Assembly: GCA_934456435.1 (NCBI GenBank)
Contig: CAKSHH010000010.1
Span: forward strand, 1 to 64,000
Direction: 5' to 3'
Origin: an uncultured Eubacteriales bacterium
GTDB lineage: Bacteria > Bacillota > Clostridia > Oscillospirales > Acutalibacteraceae
Length of the DNA stretch: 64,000 nucleotides
In this document: in pieces, positions 24,742-33,609 of the stretch
How the letters are laid out: each line of letters begins with the position of its first letter
How positions within the stretch are numbered: position 1 is the first letter of the stretch
Program-made: the position numbers and the translations under genes
Notes under the pieces: generated by a model
Told to the model about the DNA's origin: nothing
What the model saw: the letters and a program-made list of their open reading frames with translations, nothing else
Databases searched by the model: none

Positions 24742-26211
24742 TCAGTCTTTTTTTGATACTTCCTTGATATACTCTCTGAAGAAGATAACGCTCTCTTTCA
24801 AAGCGGATATCGGGCAGCGCTCGTCTGTCGCGTGAGTTGTCAGGAAAAGATTAACCGAAACGTTGAACGGAGCGTAGCGAAGAATGTTGTCGCAAATCTT
24901 TCCGTAGCGGTAGGAATCCGTACCGCCCATTACAAGATACGGAGCAACGGCGACATCGTCGGGGTGGAGTCCCTCTTCAACCTTTCTGATTGCGTTGAAT
25001 GCTCTGGAATCCGTGGGAGAGAAAGCGGTAGCTTCCTTGCTGTAAAGACGTTCAACCTCAAGGTCCTTGTAGCGTACCGCCTTGCGGATATGCTTTTCAA
25101 CATCGTCGATCGTGTCGCCGGGGAGAGGTCTGAAATTGATCGTTATATTCGGTCTCTGCGGAAGAACGTTTGGTGCGGGGCTGCCCTCGCACATCGAGAT
25201 ACTCTGAATTGTTCTGACCATGCTTGCCGATTCGGGAATCGTTTTAAGAACGAGCTTGATAATCGGCTTAAGAAGCGGCATGTTGCACATTACAACTCTG
25301 CCGAGGTAGGTTGCTTTCCTGCCGACGGTATCGAAAAGCTCGGTGAGGAACGGAAGCATGTGAGACTTGAATTGATGCTTTTCAATGTCCTGAACCATAT
25401 TTGCAAGCTTAGCCATTCCGCTGTGCTTGGGAGCGGCAGATGTGTGGCCGCCCTTGTCGTGAACCGTGAGCTTCATATCGGCATAGCCCTTTTCGGCAAC
25501 GCCGACCGCCGCGATGTATGTATGGATAAGTCCTTTTACGTCAAGACGGAGAAGTGCGCTTCCCTCGTCAAGAACGCTGTCAAGTCGAATACCTCTGGAC
25601 TGGAGAGTTTTGACGATTTCATCCGCACCGGATTCGCCGGAACAAACGATTTCCTCATTGTGACCGAAGCAAAGATATACGTCTCTTTCGGGCTGGAAGC
25701 CCTCTTCCATAAGGGACTCGACAGCTTCCATAACGCAGATAAGATGGTTTTTCATATCAAGAGCGCCGCGGCCCCATACGATTTCGCCGTCAATGTAGCC
25801 GCTGAAAGCGTCGTGAGTCCAGTCATCTTCCGTTCCCTCGGCAACGGGAACAACGTCCTGGTGAGAGAGCAGCGCCATCGGCTCAAGCTCAGGGTTTTTG
25901 CCCTTCCAACGGTAGATGAGACTTGCACGCGAGACCTTTTCCTTGACCGTGTTCTGCTTTACAAGCGGATAAGCTTCGTCGAGAAAATTATGGAATTTTT
26001 CAAATTCCGACCAATCCATCTCGTCCGGGTCGCTTCTGGAAATTGTTTTGCATTGAATTGCCTGTGAGAGATGCTCGGCAACCTTCATTTCGTCGATATC
26101 AACATCTTCAATCTTAACTCCGTCATACTTTTTCGGCTTGTAAAAAATCGCTCTTATGAGTGTTACAATGACGAAAACGGCTAACAGAGCCAATAAAATT
26201 TTCCACCACAT
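24742..26211 (-). CDS. M20-family metallopeptidase, membrane-anchored
   Basis: A 489-aa carboxypeptidase/dipeptidase of the M20 family, similar in layout to carboxypeptidase S. An N-terminal anchor (WWKILLALLAVFVIVTLI) precedes the enzyme. Zinc ligands and catalytic residues fit: LLSHQDVVPV, GRGALDMKNH, HNEEIVCSGE and a late THATDER. The dimerisation lid (KGGHTSAAP) is present. It has its own promoter and AGGAGGT upstream. It is likely to hydrolyse peptides or N-acyl amino acids; the substrate is unknown. Confidence 0.9.
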   Translation of the reverse strand: MWWKILLALLAVFVIVTLIRAIFYKPKKYDGVKIEDVDIDEMKVAEHLSQAIQCKTISRSDPDEMDWSEFEKFHNFLDEAYPLVKQNTVKEKVSRASLIYRWKGKNPELEPMALLSHQDVVPVAEGTEDDWTHDAFSGYIDGEIVWGRGALDMKNHLICVMEAVESLMEEGFQPERDVYLCFGHNEEIVCSGESGADEIVKTLQSRGIRLDSVLDEGSALLRLDVKGLIHTYIAAVGVAEKGYADMKLTVHDKGGHTSAAPKHSGMAKLANMVQDIEKHQFKSHMLPFLTELFDTVGRKATYLGRVVMCNMPLLKPIIKLVLKTIPESASMVRTIQSISMCEGSPAPNVLPQRPNITINFRPLPGDTIDDVEKHIRKAVRYKDLEVERLYSKEATAFSPTDSRAFNAIRKVEEGLHPDDVAVAPYLVMGGTDSYRYGKICDNILRYAPFNVSVNLFLTTHATDERCPISALKESVIFFREYIKEVSKKD

Positions 26212-26244
26212 GATTATGCAATACCTCCTAAAAATTCAGCGTAA

Positions 26245-26273
26245 ATTTTAGCACAATGACAAATTATTGTCAA
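26245..26273 (-). promoter_or_regulatory. SigA promoter of the M20 peptidase gene
   Basis: On the minus strand TTGACA (26273-26268), 17 nt, TAAAAT (26250-26245), 34 nt before the ATG. Confidence 0.75.
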
Positions 26274-26443
26274 TATGCATAATATGTGGAAGCGGAGTTT
26301 TTTTGACGTTTATCAATAATTGGATAGTTATATCTCCAAAATACGATTTATTGTGTAAAACGTCAAAATAAGCCGCTGATACGGCAAAAAAAATATATAT
26401 GTTAGTTTATTATGCACATACAACAAAATTCAACAGGTAAAAA

Positions 26444-26473
26444 TGCACAAATTGAGTATAAATTATTTGTGCA
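26444..26473. promoter_or_regulatory. Inverted repeat upstream of the small-ORF promoter
   Basis: TGCACAAAT (26444-26452) and ATTTGTGCA (26465-26473) are perfect 9-bp arms around a 12-nt spacer, ending 6 nt before a consensus -35. It fits a dimeric regulator site. The stretch 26274-26440 also holds arms TTGACGTTT/AAACGTCAA but no gene that I can support. Confidence 0.55.
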
Positions 26474-26479
26474 AAACGC

Positions 26480-26508
26480 TTGACAAATAAAAATAAGCGT
26501 GCTATAAT
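26480..26508 (+). promoter_or_regulatory. Perfect consensus SigA promoter of the small-ORF transcript
   Basis: TTGACA (26480-26485), 17 nt, TATAAT (26503-26508). Transcription from here would cover the 41-codon ORF and the structured segment up to the terminator at 26800-26848. Confidence 0.85.
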
Positions 26509-26544
26509 GTAGTCACAAAAGAAAAAGAAAGGAATGAATGACTT

Positions 26545-26670
26545 ATGACAAACAATATGTACTATGTAGCAGAGGAAAAAATATTAAACGAAATCGCAAA
26601 TGAAAAGAAGTTTTCATTCCGTGCTATCTTGAAGCTTCTGACAGCAAGCGCTATCTCCAAGAAGTTTTAA
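26545..26670 (+). CDS. Small 41-aa protein, unknown
   Basis: The frame begins MTNNMYYVAEEKILNEIANE and ends in a basic hydrophobic half (FRAILKLLTASAISKKF). A weak GAAAGGA lies 12 nt upstream, and the whole unit has a consensus promoter. No family recognised. The C-terminal half could form an amphipathic helix. It might be a small regulator, a leader peptide for the RNA that follows, or a membrane-active peptide; I cannot choose among these. Confidence 0.55.
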   Translation: MTNNMYYVAEEKILNEIANEKKFSFRAILKLLTASAISKKF

Positions 26671-26799
26671 GAGCGCCGGCTTTTGCGAGCCGTTAATATT
26701 GAACATTCTAATGCCAAGCTCAGCCGCCGTGCGGATTGCACCCCGATATTCATCGGTCCGAGAAATCGGATTTGCACGTCGGAAAAGGCAAAAATACGG
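26671..26799 (+). ncRNA. Structured RNA segment downstream of the small ORF, unknown class
   Basis: A three-way junction can be folded. A closing helix CGTGC/GCACG (26728-26732 with 26774-26778) encloses two adjacent hairpins, CCGAT-ATTC-ATCGG (26743-26756) and TCCGA-GAAA-TCGGA (26757-26770), the latter with a GNRA tetraloop. It ends at an intrinsic terminator. It could be a 3' regulatory RNA or a stand-alone small RNA. It does not match a class that I know. Confidence 0.4.
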
Positions 26800-26848
26800 A
26801 TCACCCGAAAAGGATTATTCTTCCCTGCCTTTTCGGGTGATTTTTTTA
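26800..26848 (+). terminator. Strong intrinsic terminator of the small-ORF transcript
   Basis: The 14-bp stem ATCACCCGAAAAGG/CCTTTTCGGGTGAT is followed by seven T residues. Confidence 0.92.
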
Positions 26849-26903
26849 TGCAGGACAATTAAAAATCGGTGGAAAATTCATAAATTGTTTACAGACGGAT
26901 ATA

Positions 26904-26932
26904 TTGACATTTGTTGAACAGCAAACTATAAT
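26904..26932 (+). promoter_or_regulatory. Consensus SigA promoter of the MarR-ABC exporter operon
   Basis: TTGACA (26904-26909), 17 nt, TATAAT (26927-26932), 35 nt before the MarR ATG. TGTTGAA occurs twice around the -10 region as a direct repeat. Confidence 0.85.
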
Positions 26933-26967
26933 GTTGAATGTCGTACAATTATTAAGGGAGTGAATAT

Positions 26968-27423
26968 ATGGAAAAAACGGTTCATAACGAGCTGAGGTCA
27001 CTTTCGCACCTTATTTACAGATTTATTGAAAATCTGCCGAATAAAAAACGCGTCGAATCCATGACCGGCACAAACGGCTGTATAATAGGATATCTTGCCG
27101 AAAACAGCGGACGCGATGTTTTTCAAAAGGACATTGAAAAAGCTTTCGGCATCACGCGTTCCACCGCTTCCAAGGTGATAAACCTGATGGAGCAAAAGGG
27201 ACTTGTGGAAAGGCAGTCGGTGAGCTGTGACGCAAGGCTTAAAAAGATCGTTCTGACGGAAAAGTCGAAGGCTATATCCCATCTTATGGCGGAGGATATG
27301 AACCTTGTTGACGGAATCCTGACAGACGGCTTCAGCGCAGAGGAAAAGGAAGCTTTATACAATTATCTTGAAAGAATGAAAAAAAATCTCAAAAACTATT
27401 ATCTGAAGGAAAAGGAGGAGTAA
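26968..27423 (+). CDS. MarR-family transcriptional regulator
   Basis: A 151-aa winged-helix repressor. The recognition region is FQKDIEKAFGITRSTASKVI, followed by the wing LVERQSVSCDARLKKIVLT, as in MarR proteins. AAGGGAG precedes the ATG. It is the first gene of an operon with two ABC exporter subunits starting 4 nt after its stop, so it very probably represses its own operon until an exported compound binds. Confidence 0.93.
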   Translation: MEKTVHNELRSLSHLIYRFIENLPNKKRVESMTGTNGCIIGYLAENSGRDVFQKDIEKAFGITRSTASKVINLMEQKGLVERQSVSCDARLKKIVLTEKSKAISHLMAEDMNLVDGILTDGFSAEEKEALYNYLERMKKNLKNYYLKEKEE

Positions 27424-27426
27424 TTT

Positions 27427-29175
27427 ATGCACACGATAAAAAGACTTATGCAATGCGTGCGTGAGTATAAGCTGCCGTCGTTTTTGAGTCCGCTTTTTAT
27501 AACGGGCGAGGTAGTTATCGAATGTTTGATCCCGTTCATAACGGCGAAGCTCATTGATAATATCCAGGACGGCTGTGATATGAATATAATCGGGAAATAC
27601 GGACTTATACTTGTTATTATGGCGATATGCTCGCTGGCTTGCGGTGCGTTTGCAGGACATTTCTGTGCCGTCGCGTCCTGCGGATTCGCAAAGAACCTCA
27701 GACACGACCTTTTCTACACGGTGCAGAACTATTCGTTTTCAAACATAGACAAATTTTCCTCGTCAAGCCTTGTGACGAGACTGACGACGGACGTTACAAA
27801 TGTTCAGAACTCATATATGATGATTATAAGAACGGCGATAAGAAGTCCGCTGATGCTTGTTTTCTCGATAGTTATGACGATAAACCTCAGCCCGAAGCTG
27901 ACCACGGCGTTTGTTGCACTCATACCGTTCCTTGCGGTCGGACTGGTGCTTATGCTTAAAATGGTAATGCCGCTTTTTAAAAGCATTTTCAAACGCTACG
28001 ATGCAATGAACAACTCCGTTCAGGAGAATGTTGCGGGTATCAGAGCGGTGAAATCCTTTGTCAGAGAGGATTACGAAAACAAGAAGTTCGGCAAGGCTTC
28101 CGACAACGTGTGTGCCGATTTTACCAAGGCTGAAAAGCTTATGGCGCTGACAAATCCGCTTGTTTCGGCGGCTATATATGTAATTATGCTGACTGTGTTC
28201 TATTTCGGTGCAAAGATAATTGTTTCGACGGGCGGAACGGAGCTCAAGGTCGGCGGACTTTCCGCAATGCTCACTTACGGTATGCAGATACTTATGAGTC
28301 TGCTCATGCTTTCAATGACAATGGTGATGATATCAATGTCATTTGCGTCGGCGAACAGAATTGTTGAGGTTCTCGAAGAGGACAGCACAATTAAAAACTC
28401 GGAAAATCCGGTTTATGAGGTTGAGAACGGTTCGATAGACTTCGAAAATGTAAGCTTTGCCTATTCCGAAAAGGCTTCCGTTCCGACGCTCAGAAACATA
28501 AATTTTCACATTGATTCGGGCGAAACGATAGGAATTATCGGCGGAACCGGAAGCAGTAAAACCACGTTGATTCAGCTTATTTCAAGGCTGTATGACGTTA
28601 CCGACGGCTCGGTCAAGGTCGCCGGAATTGATGTAAGAAACTACGATATAGAGAGTCTGCGTGACGCTGTTTCCGTCGTGCTTCAGAAAAATGTTCTGTT
28701 TTCGGGCACAATAAAGGAAAATCTGCGCTGGGGCGATAAGAACGCGACCGACGAGGAAATCGTAAGAGTGTGCAAGCTGGCTCAGGCGGACGAATTTATT
28801 GAGCAGATGCCGCAGAAATACGATACCTTTATCGAACGCGGCGGTACAAATGTTTCCGGCGGACAGAAGCAGAGACTTTGCATCGCGAGAGCTTTGCTGA
28901 AAAAGCCGAAAATACTCATTCTTGATGATTCGACGAGCGCTGTCGATACCAAAACGGACGCCATGATCAGAAAGGCTTTCCGCGAGGAGATTCCGAACAC
29001 GACAAAGATAATTATCGCACAGAGAATATCGTCCGTTCAGGATGCCGACAGGATAATCGTTCTCAACAACGGTGAAGTCAACGGAATCGGAAGCCACGAA
29101 GAGCTCATGCAGAATAACGATATATACCGCGAGGTATTTGAATCACAGACAAAGGCAGGTGATTTTGATGAGTAA
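27427..29175 (+). CDS. Heterodimeric ABC exporter subunit A (degenerate ATP site)
   Basis: A 582-aa half-transporter with six N-terminal transmembrane segments and a C-terminal ATPase. Walker A reads GGTGSSKTTL (Ser in place of the last glycine) and Walker B ILILDDSTSAVD, where Asp replaces the catalytic Glu. This is the degenerate half typical of LmrCD/TmrAB-like heterodimers. The signature VSGGQKQRLCIARAL is intact. AAAGGAGG precedes the ATG. The stop overlaps the ATG of the partner gene by 8 nt. The substrate may be a drug or peptide. Confidence 0.92.
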   Translation: MHTIKRLMQCVREYKLPSFLSPLFITGEVVIECLIPFITAKLIDNIQDGCDMNIIGKYGLILVIMAICSLACGAFAGHFCAVASCGFAKNLRHDLFYTVQNYSFSNIDKFSSSSLVTRLTTDVTNVQNSYMMIIRTAIRSPLMLVFSIVMTINLSPKLTTAFVALIPFLAVGLVLMLKMVMPLFKSIFKRYDAMNNSVQENVAGIRAVKSFVREDYENKKFGKASDNVCADFTKAEKLMALTNPLVSAAIYVIMLTVFYFGAKIIVSTGGTELKVGGLSAMLTYGMQILMSLLMLSMTMVMISMSFASANRIVEVLEEDSTIKNSENPVYEVENGSIDFENVSFAYSEKASVPTLRNINFHIDSGETIGIIGGTGSSKTTLIQLISRLYDVTDGSVKVAGIDVRNYDIESLRDAVSVVLQKNVLFSGTIKENLRWGDKNATDEEIVRVCKLAQADEFIEQMPQKYDTFIERGGTNVSGGQKQRLCIARALLKKPKILILDDSTSAVDTKTDAMIRKAFREEIPNTTKIIIAQRISSVQDADRIIVLNNGEVNGIGSHEELMQNNDIYREVFESQTKAGDFDE

Positions 29176-31105
29176 TCCTATGCCTAAGGGAAAAAGACCT
29201 CCCATGATGGGAATGAAGTCGGGAGCGAAAAAAGGAACATTTAAAAGACTTTTAAAAATGCTTTTCTCGGAGTATAAAATCCAGCTTTGCGTTGTCTTGG
29301 TCTGCATTATCCTTTCGACGATTGCCGCGACTGCTTCAAATGTTTTCCTCAATCAGATAATTCAGGAAATCAACGACGGTATCAAGACCGGCTGGGACGC
29401 CGCATCAAAGAACATTGTCAAAATAATTGCCACAATGGGCGGAATATATCTTGTCGGAGTTGCCGCATCCTTTTTCCACGCAAGAATTATGGCTATTGTA
29501 ACCCAGGGCTTCCTCAACAAGACGAGAAAAAAGATGTTCGGCAAAATGGAACGTCTGCCGATAAAGTATTTTGACACACATCCCCACGGCGACATAATGT
29601 CCTATTATACCAACGATATAGATACTCTGCGTCAGCTTGTTTCCCAGGCTTTGCCTGCGCTCATTCAGTCGGCGCTCACAATAACGATACTTGTTGTTTA
29701 TATGCTCTACCTGAGTGTTTGGATGACGCTTATTGTGTTCGGCGCGGTTGCGCTGATGATGGTGGTCGTCAAGACCGTCGGCGGCAACTCTGCAAAGTTC
29801 TTTATCCGCCAGCAGAAAGCGCTCGGAAAGACAGAGGGCTTTATCGAGGAAATGATGAGCGGACAGAAGGTTGTCAAGGTATTCAACCACGAGGAAGAAA
29901 GCTGTAAGGATTTTGATGAAATAAACGGTCAGCTTTTTGACGAAGCGTCAAAGGCAAACGGCTTTGCGAATATTCTGATGCCGATAATGGGCAACATCGG
30001 AAATATTCTTTATGTATGCATTGCTTTTATCGGAGGAATACTCATTCTTTCGCCGAACGTGCACAACATTTCTCTTTCCGGTCAGGCTCTCGGCATTGCC
30101 GTTGTTGTTCCGTTCCTTAATATGACAAGAATGTTCACAAACAATATCAGCCAGATTTCACAGCATCTCAACAGTATCATAATGGCTCTCGCCGGTGCGG
30201 ACAGAATCTTTGACCTGATGGACGAAAAGCCCGAAGTTGACGACGGATATGTTACCCTTGTCAACGCTCAGGAGGTCGATGGCAAAATCGTTGAGTGCGA
30301 AAAGAGAACGGGTATATGGGCATGGAAGCATCCGCACGAGGACGGAAGCGTCACTTATACCAAGCTGACGGGAGATGTCCGTATGGAGAATATGGATTTC
30401 GGATATGAGCCGGATAAGATAGTTCTTCACGATGTTTCGCTTTACGCCGAGCCGGGTCAGAAGGTTGCCTTCGTCGGAGCGACGGGAGCGGGAAAGACGA
30501 CTATCACCAACCTTATCAACAGGTTTTACGACGTTGCCGACGGCAAAATCCGCTACGACGGCATCAATATAAACAAGATAAAGAAGGACGATCTGCGCCA
30601 TTCGCTCGGAATCGTTCTTCAGGAAACCAACCTGTTCACGGGCACGGTAATGGAGAATATCCGATACGGCAAGCTTGATGCGACGGACGACGAGTGTATA
30701 GCGGCGGCGAAGCTGGCAAATGCCGACGAGTTTATCCGTATGCTTCCCGACGGCTACGATACAATGCTCAGCGCAAACGGCGGCAACCTTTCACAGGGAC
30801 AGCGACAGCTTCTTGCGATTGCGAGAGCGGCGGTTGCCGATCCGCCGGTAATGATTCTTGACGAAGCGACCTCGTCTATTGATACGAGAACAGAGGCGAT
30901 AGTCCAAAAGGGTATGGACGCCCTGATGAAAGGCAGAACGGTATTTGTTATTGCTCACAGACTCTCGACAATTTGTAATTCCGATGTTATAATGGTCTTG
31001 GATCACGGACGTATAATCGAGCGCGGAAGCCATGAAAAGCTCATGGAAGAAAAGGGCAGATACTATCAGCTCTATACCGGCTCGTTTGACAAGGAGGACG
31101 CTTAA
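29168..31105 (+). CDS. Heterodimeric ABC exporter subunit B (consensus ATP site)
   Basis: A 645-aa half-transporter. An N-terminal basic segment (MSNPMPKGKRPPMMGM) precedes the membrane domain. The ATPase has Walker A GATGAGKTT, Walker B MILDEATSSID with the catalytic Glu, signature LSQGQRQLLAIARA and switch AHRLS. An ~45-residue insertion (TGIWAWKHPHEDGSV) sits between the two domains. The start at 29168 is within the end of subunit A, so the pair is made in equal amounts. The true start is internal to a longer open frame that lacks a ribosome site. Confidence 0.92.
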   Translation: MSNPMPKGKRPPMMGMKSGAKKGTFKRLLKMLFSEYKIQLCVVLVCIILSTIAATASNVFLNQIIQEINDGIKTGWDAASKNIVKIIATMGGIYLVGVAASFFHARIMAIVTQGFLNKTRKKMFGKMERLPIKYFDTHPHGDIMSYYTNDIDTLRQLVSQALPALIQSALTITILVVYMLYLSVWMTLIVFGAVALMMVVVKTVGGNSAKFFIRQQKALGKTEGFIEEMMSGQKVVKVFNHEEESCKDFDEINGQLFDEASKANGFANILMPIMGNIGNILYVCIAFIGGILILSPNVHNISLSGQALGIAVVVPFLNMTRMFTNNISQISQHLNSIIMALAGADRIFDLMDEKPEVDDGYVTLVNAQEVDGKIVECEKRTGIWAWKHPHEDGSVTYTKLTGDVRMENMDFGYEPDKIVLHDVSLYAEPGQKVAFVGATGAGKTTITNLINRFYDVADGKIRYDGININKIKKDDLRHSLGIVLQETNLFTGTVMENIRYGKLDATDDECIAAAKLANADEFIRMLPDGYDTMLSANGGNLSQGQRQLLAIARAAVADPPVMILDEATSSIDTRTEAIVQKGMDALMKGRTVFVIAHRLSTICNSDVIMVLDHGRIIERGSHEKLMEEKGRYYQLYTGSFDKEDA

Positions 31106-31107
31106 AA

Positions 31108-31992
31108 ATGTTCACGGTGATGAAAAAGCTTTTTGCCGCAGCAATGGCAATAGTTGTTTTCTTCGGAAACATTGCCGCATCGCACAAAGAGCCCGAACCT
31201 GCCGATGAAGAGGCGATTAGGGTGAGCTACGGCGACGGAGTGTGCGAAAATTATGATATGTTTCTTCCGAAAACAGAATCGCGCGAGGTAGATGTTGTTT
31301 TTATGATTCACGGCGGAGCGTGGCTCTCAGGTGATCAGACAATGTTTGAACAGCGCGCGAAGAGTGCCGCGGCAAAGGGCTATGTCGGAGTGACGGTCGA
31401 TTACAACAAGCTTACCAACGGAGCGACAAGCGCCGATATGGTCGGTGAAATGTATAACGCGGTCGCCTCGGTAAAAGCTAAGCTTGTCGAGCTCGGCTAT
31501 AATGCGGACAAAATGGTGGTTGCCGGTCATTCGGCAGGTGCGCACCTCGCTCTGCTTTACAGCTACACTCACTATTCCGACAGTCCGATTGAAATCGGAT
31601 TTGTTTGCAGCAGCTCGGCACCGTCGGACTTCTTTGATGAAAGCGCGGACGAGTCAACGACGATGACAAAGTATAATTACCTTGCCGTCTCGGCTCTTAT
31701 AGGCGAACTGGTAAAGCCCGGTCACACCGACGATGCGGCTGAAAAAATAAAGGCTAACAACCCGGTTGATTTGGTGACGGCATCGGTCCCGCCGACGCTT
31801 ATATCGCACGGCGCAAAGGACGATATGGTTTCTTACAGTAATTCAGTCCGTCTTTACGACAAGCTTCAAAGTGCCGGTGTTGACAGCGTTTTCATTACTT
31901 ATCCAAATTCGGATCATTTACTTGAGGACGATCCGCAGAGTAATATTGAAAAGGCAAAGGCCTTCGCCGAGCTTGCGGCAAAATACTTGTAA
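31108..31992 (+). CDS. Exported alpha/beta hydrolase (esterase-like)
   Basis: A 294-aa serine hydrolase with a signal peptide (KLFAAAMAIVVFFGNIAA). The oxyanion motif is IHGGAWLSGD and the nucleophile elbow GHSAGAHLAL. The acid and base are probably the Asp in AKDDMVS and the His in NSDHLL. The architecture resembles feruloyl/carboxyl esterases. It follows the ABC pair by 2 nt with AAGGAGG upstream, so it is likely the fourth gene of the operon, although its link to export is unclear. Confidence 0.87.
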   Translation: MFTVMKKLFAAAMAIVVFFGNIAASHKEPEPADEEAIRVSYGDGVCENYDMFLPKTESREVDVVFMIHGGAWLSGDQTMFEQRAKSAAAKGYVGVTVDYNKLTNGATSADMVGEMYNAVASVKAKLVELGYNADKMVVAGHSAGAHLALLYSYTHYSDSPIEIGFVCSSSAPSDFFDESADESTTMTKYNYLAVSALIGELVKPGHTDDAAEKIKANNPVDLVTASVPPTLISHGAKDDMVSYSNSVRLYDKLQSAGVDSVFITYPNSDHLLEDDPQSNIEKAKAFAELAAKYL

Positions 31993-32004
31993 TTCGGAGT
32001 TATT

Positions 32005-32808
32005 ATGGCTGGTGTATATTTTATTCTGAGCGTTATAGCGGACGCATTGATAACATATTTCAACGGGCTTGCGACAAGTTTCAAGGATTTTTGGAAGCCG
32101 CTTCTGTTGCTGCCTGCTGTTTATGTCGGCTTTTTGCTGCTTCATCTTGCGGCATTTTGCGTCTATTCATTCACGACGGATAAAAAATACGTCAAGAACA
32201 TACACAACTCATACCGCCGCTTCATGCTTTCAAGCATAAAACTCTTTTTGAAGAGCGCAAAGGTCAACGTTCACACCCAAGGGCTTGAACTTGTGCCCGA
32301 CGACGGAAAATACCTTTTGGTCTCCAATCATCTGTCGGTGTTTGACCCGATGATAGCAATAACCGCGCTGGAAAAGAAAAACCTTGCCTTTGTTGCGAAG
32401 AAGGAGATTTTCGGCATCTTCGCCGCAGGCAAGTATCTTGCGAAGTCGGGCTGTGTTGCGCTTGACAGAGAGAATAACCGCGAGGCAGTCAAGGCAATTA
32501 ACCGCGCCGCCGCAAACATAACGGACGGAGTTTGCGCGATGGGAATCTACCCTGAGGGATATGTCAACAAAAATCCCGGCACGCTTCTGCCGTTCAGAAA
32601 CGGCGCATTTAAAATAGCGAAAAAGGCAAAAGTGCCGATTGCTGTTTCCGTTGTCAGAAACACGAGGGAAGCCAATAAAAATATGTTCAGGCACAGATCC
32701 GATGTTTACATGAAGGTCATAAAGGTTATACCATACGAGGACATCAAGGATTTAAAAACGAGCGAAATCGGAGAGATCGTTCGCGAGATAATGATAGATG
32801 AAATATAA
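32005..32808 (+). CDS. plsC: 1-acyl-sn-glycerol-3-phosphate acyltransferase (PlsC family)
   Basis: A 267-aa membrane-associated enzyme that acylates lysophosphatidic acid in phospholipid synthesis. Two N-terminal hydrophobic segments precede the catalytic HX4D (SNHLSVFDPM). The acceptor-binding block is YPEGYVNKNPG, a variant of the usual EGTR. CGGAG precedes the ATG. It lies between an esterase and a PHP-domain gene in one direction. Confidence 0.9.
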   Translation: MAGVYFILSVIADALITYFNGLATSFKDFWKPLLLLPAVYVGFLLLHLAAFCVYSFTTDKKYVKNIHNSYRRFMLSSIKLFLKSAKVNVHTQGLELVPDDGKYLLVSNHLSVFDPMIAITALEKKNLAFVAKKEIFGIFAAGKYLAKSGCVALDRENNREAVKAINRAAANITDGVCAMGIYPEGYVNKNPGTLLPFRNGAFKIAKKAKVPIAVSVVRNTREANKNMFRHRSDVYMKVIKVIPYEDIKDLKTSEIGEIVREIMIDEI

Positions 32809-32822
32809 GCGAGGGATTGTTT

Positions 32823-33527
32823 ATGGTTAAGGACGAGCTTATTAAAAAGGCAAAGGAGAGCTACCCGTACAGAATAGAACTGCACGCTCACACTTCGCCG
32901 GCAAGCCGATGCTCTGAGGTCGCTCCGGAGAAAGAGATAGCGGTGTTCAAAAACGCCGGCTACGACGGAATCGCGATAACAAACCACCTGTATATCAAGG
33001 AGAATAAAAAGGAATTTTTGGATATTTACCGCGGCGATTATTACAAGGCGTTTGAAGCGGGCAAAAAGCTCGGAATAAAGACTTATCTCGGTGCCGAGCT
33101 CAGATTTTTAAACGAGAACGACAACGATTATCTGCTTTTCGGCTTCGATATTTCTCAGCTTGAGGAGATATATGACGCAACCGAAGGCACGTTTGAGAGC
33201 TTCGTTAAAACCGTCAAGACCGATAAAATGTTTTTGCTTCAGGCACACCCGTTCCGTGACAATATGAAGAGGGGCTATGAGGAATACCTTGACGGCGTTG
33301 AAGCGTTCAATATGCACCCGAACCATAATTCGCGCGTCGCTCTTGCGATGAAATACGCGAGAGAAAACGGAAAAATTGCCACGGCTGGAACCGACTATCA
33401 TCATCCGGGACATGACGGGCTTTGTGCGACGAGAGCTCCAAGGCTCCCGAAAAACGAAGCCGAGCTTGTAAACCTGCTCAAAAGCGGAGACTTTATATAT
33501 GAAGTTTCCGGAAAAATTGTATTGTAA
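32823..33527 (+). CDS. PHP-domain metal-dependent phosphoesterase-like protein
   Basis: A 234-aa protein. The PHP motifs are present in order: ELHAHTSPASRCSE (HxH), ITNHLY, LQAHPFR and GTDYHHPGH, which together bind a di- or trinuclear metal site. The family includes nucleotide and histidinol phosphatases; here there is no extra domain to define the substrate. I chose the ATG at 32823 over the upstream TTG. It is the last gene before a terminator. Confidence 0.85.
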   Translation: MVKDELIKKAKESYPYRIELHAHTSPASRCSEVAPEKEIAVFKNAGYDGIAITNHLYIKENKKEFLDIYRGDYYKAFEAGKKLGIKTYLGAELRFLNENDNDYLLFGFDISQLEEIYDATEGTFESFVKTVKTDKMFLLQAHPFRDNMKRGYEEYLDGVEAFNMHPNHNSRVALAMKYARENGKIATAGTDYHHPGHDGLCATRAPRLPKNEAELVNLLKSGDFIYEVSGKIVL

Positions 33528-33566
33528 ACAAAGACTGTCTCGGCAATGTAACATAATCAATATACA

Positions 33567-33602
33567 AAAAATCGTACAGACACAAGCCTGTACGATTTTT
33601 TG
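33567..33602. terminator. Bidirectional intrinsic terminator
   Basis: AAAATCGTACAG/CTGTACGATTTT with a 7-nt loop has A and T runs on both flanks, between convergent genes. Confidence 0.88.
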
Positions 33603-33609
33603 ATGCCTT

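Noticed and set aside
24832..26067. A long open plus-strand frame of over 400 codons inside the M20 peptidase gene
   Set aside because: It lies wholly opposite the M20 coding region, its residues follow no family, it has no ribosome site, and the minus frame has clear zinc-ligand motifs.
26398..26413. Third GTTAG-N6-CTAAC operator
   Set aside because: Only the left half (GTTAGTTTATT) is present; the right arm reads ATGCAC, so it is not a palindrome.
26212..26967. CRISPR array or tandem repeat in the AT-rich gap
   Set aside because: Only single inverted repeats occur; no regularly spaced direct repeats are present here or elsewhere in the window.
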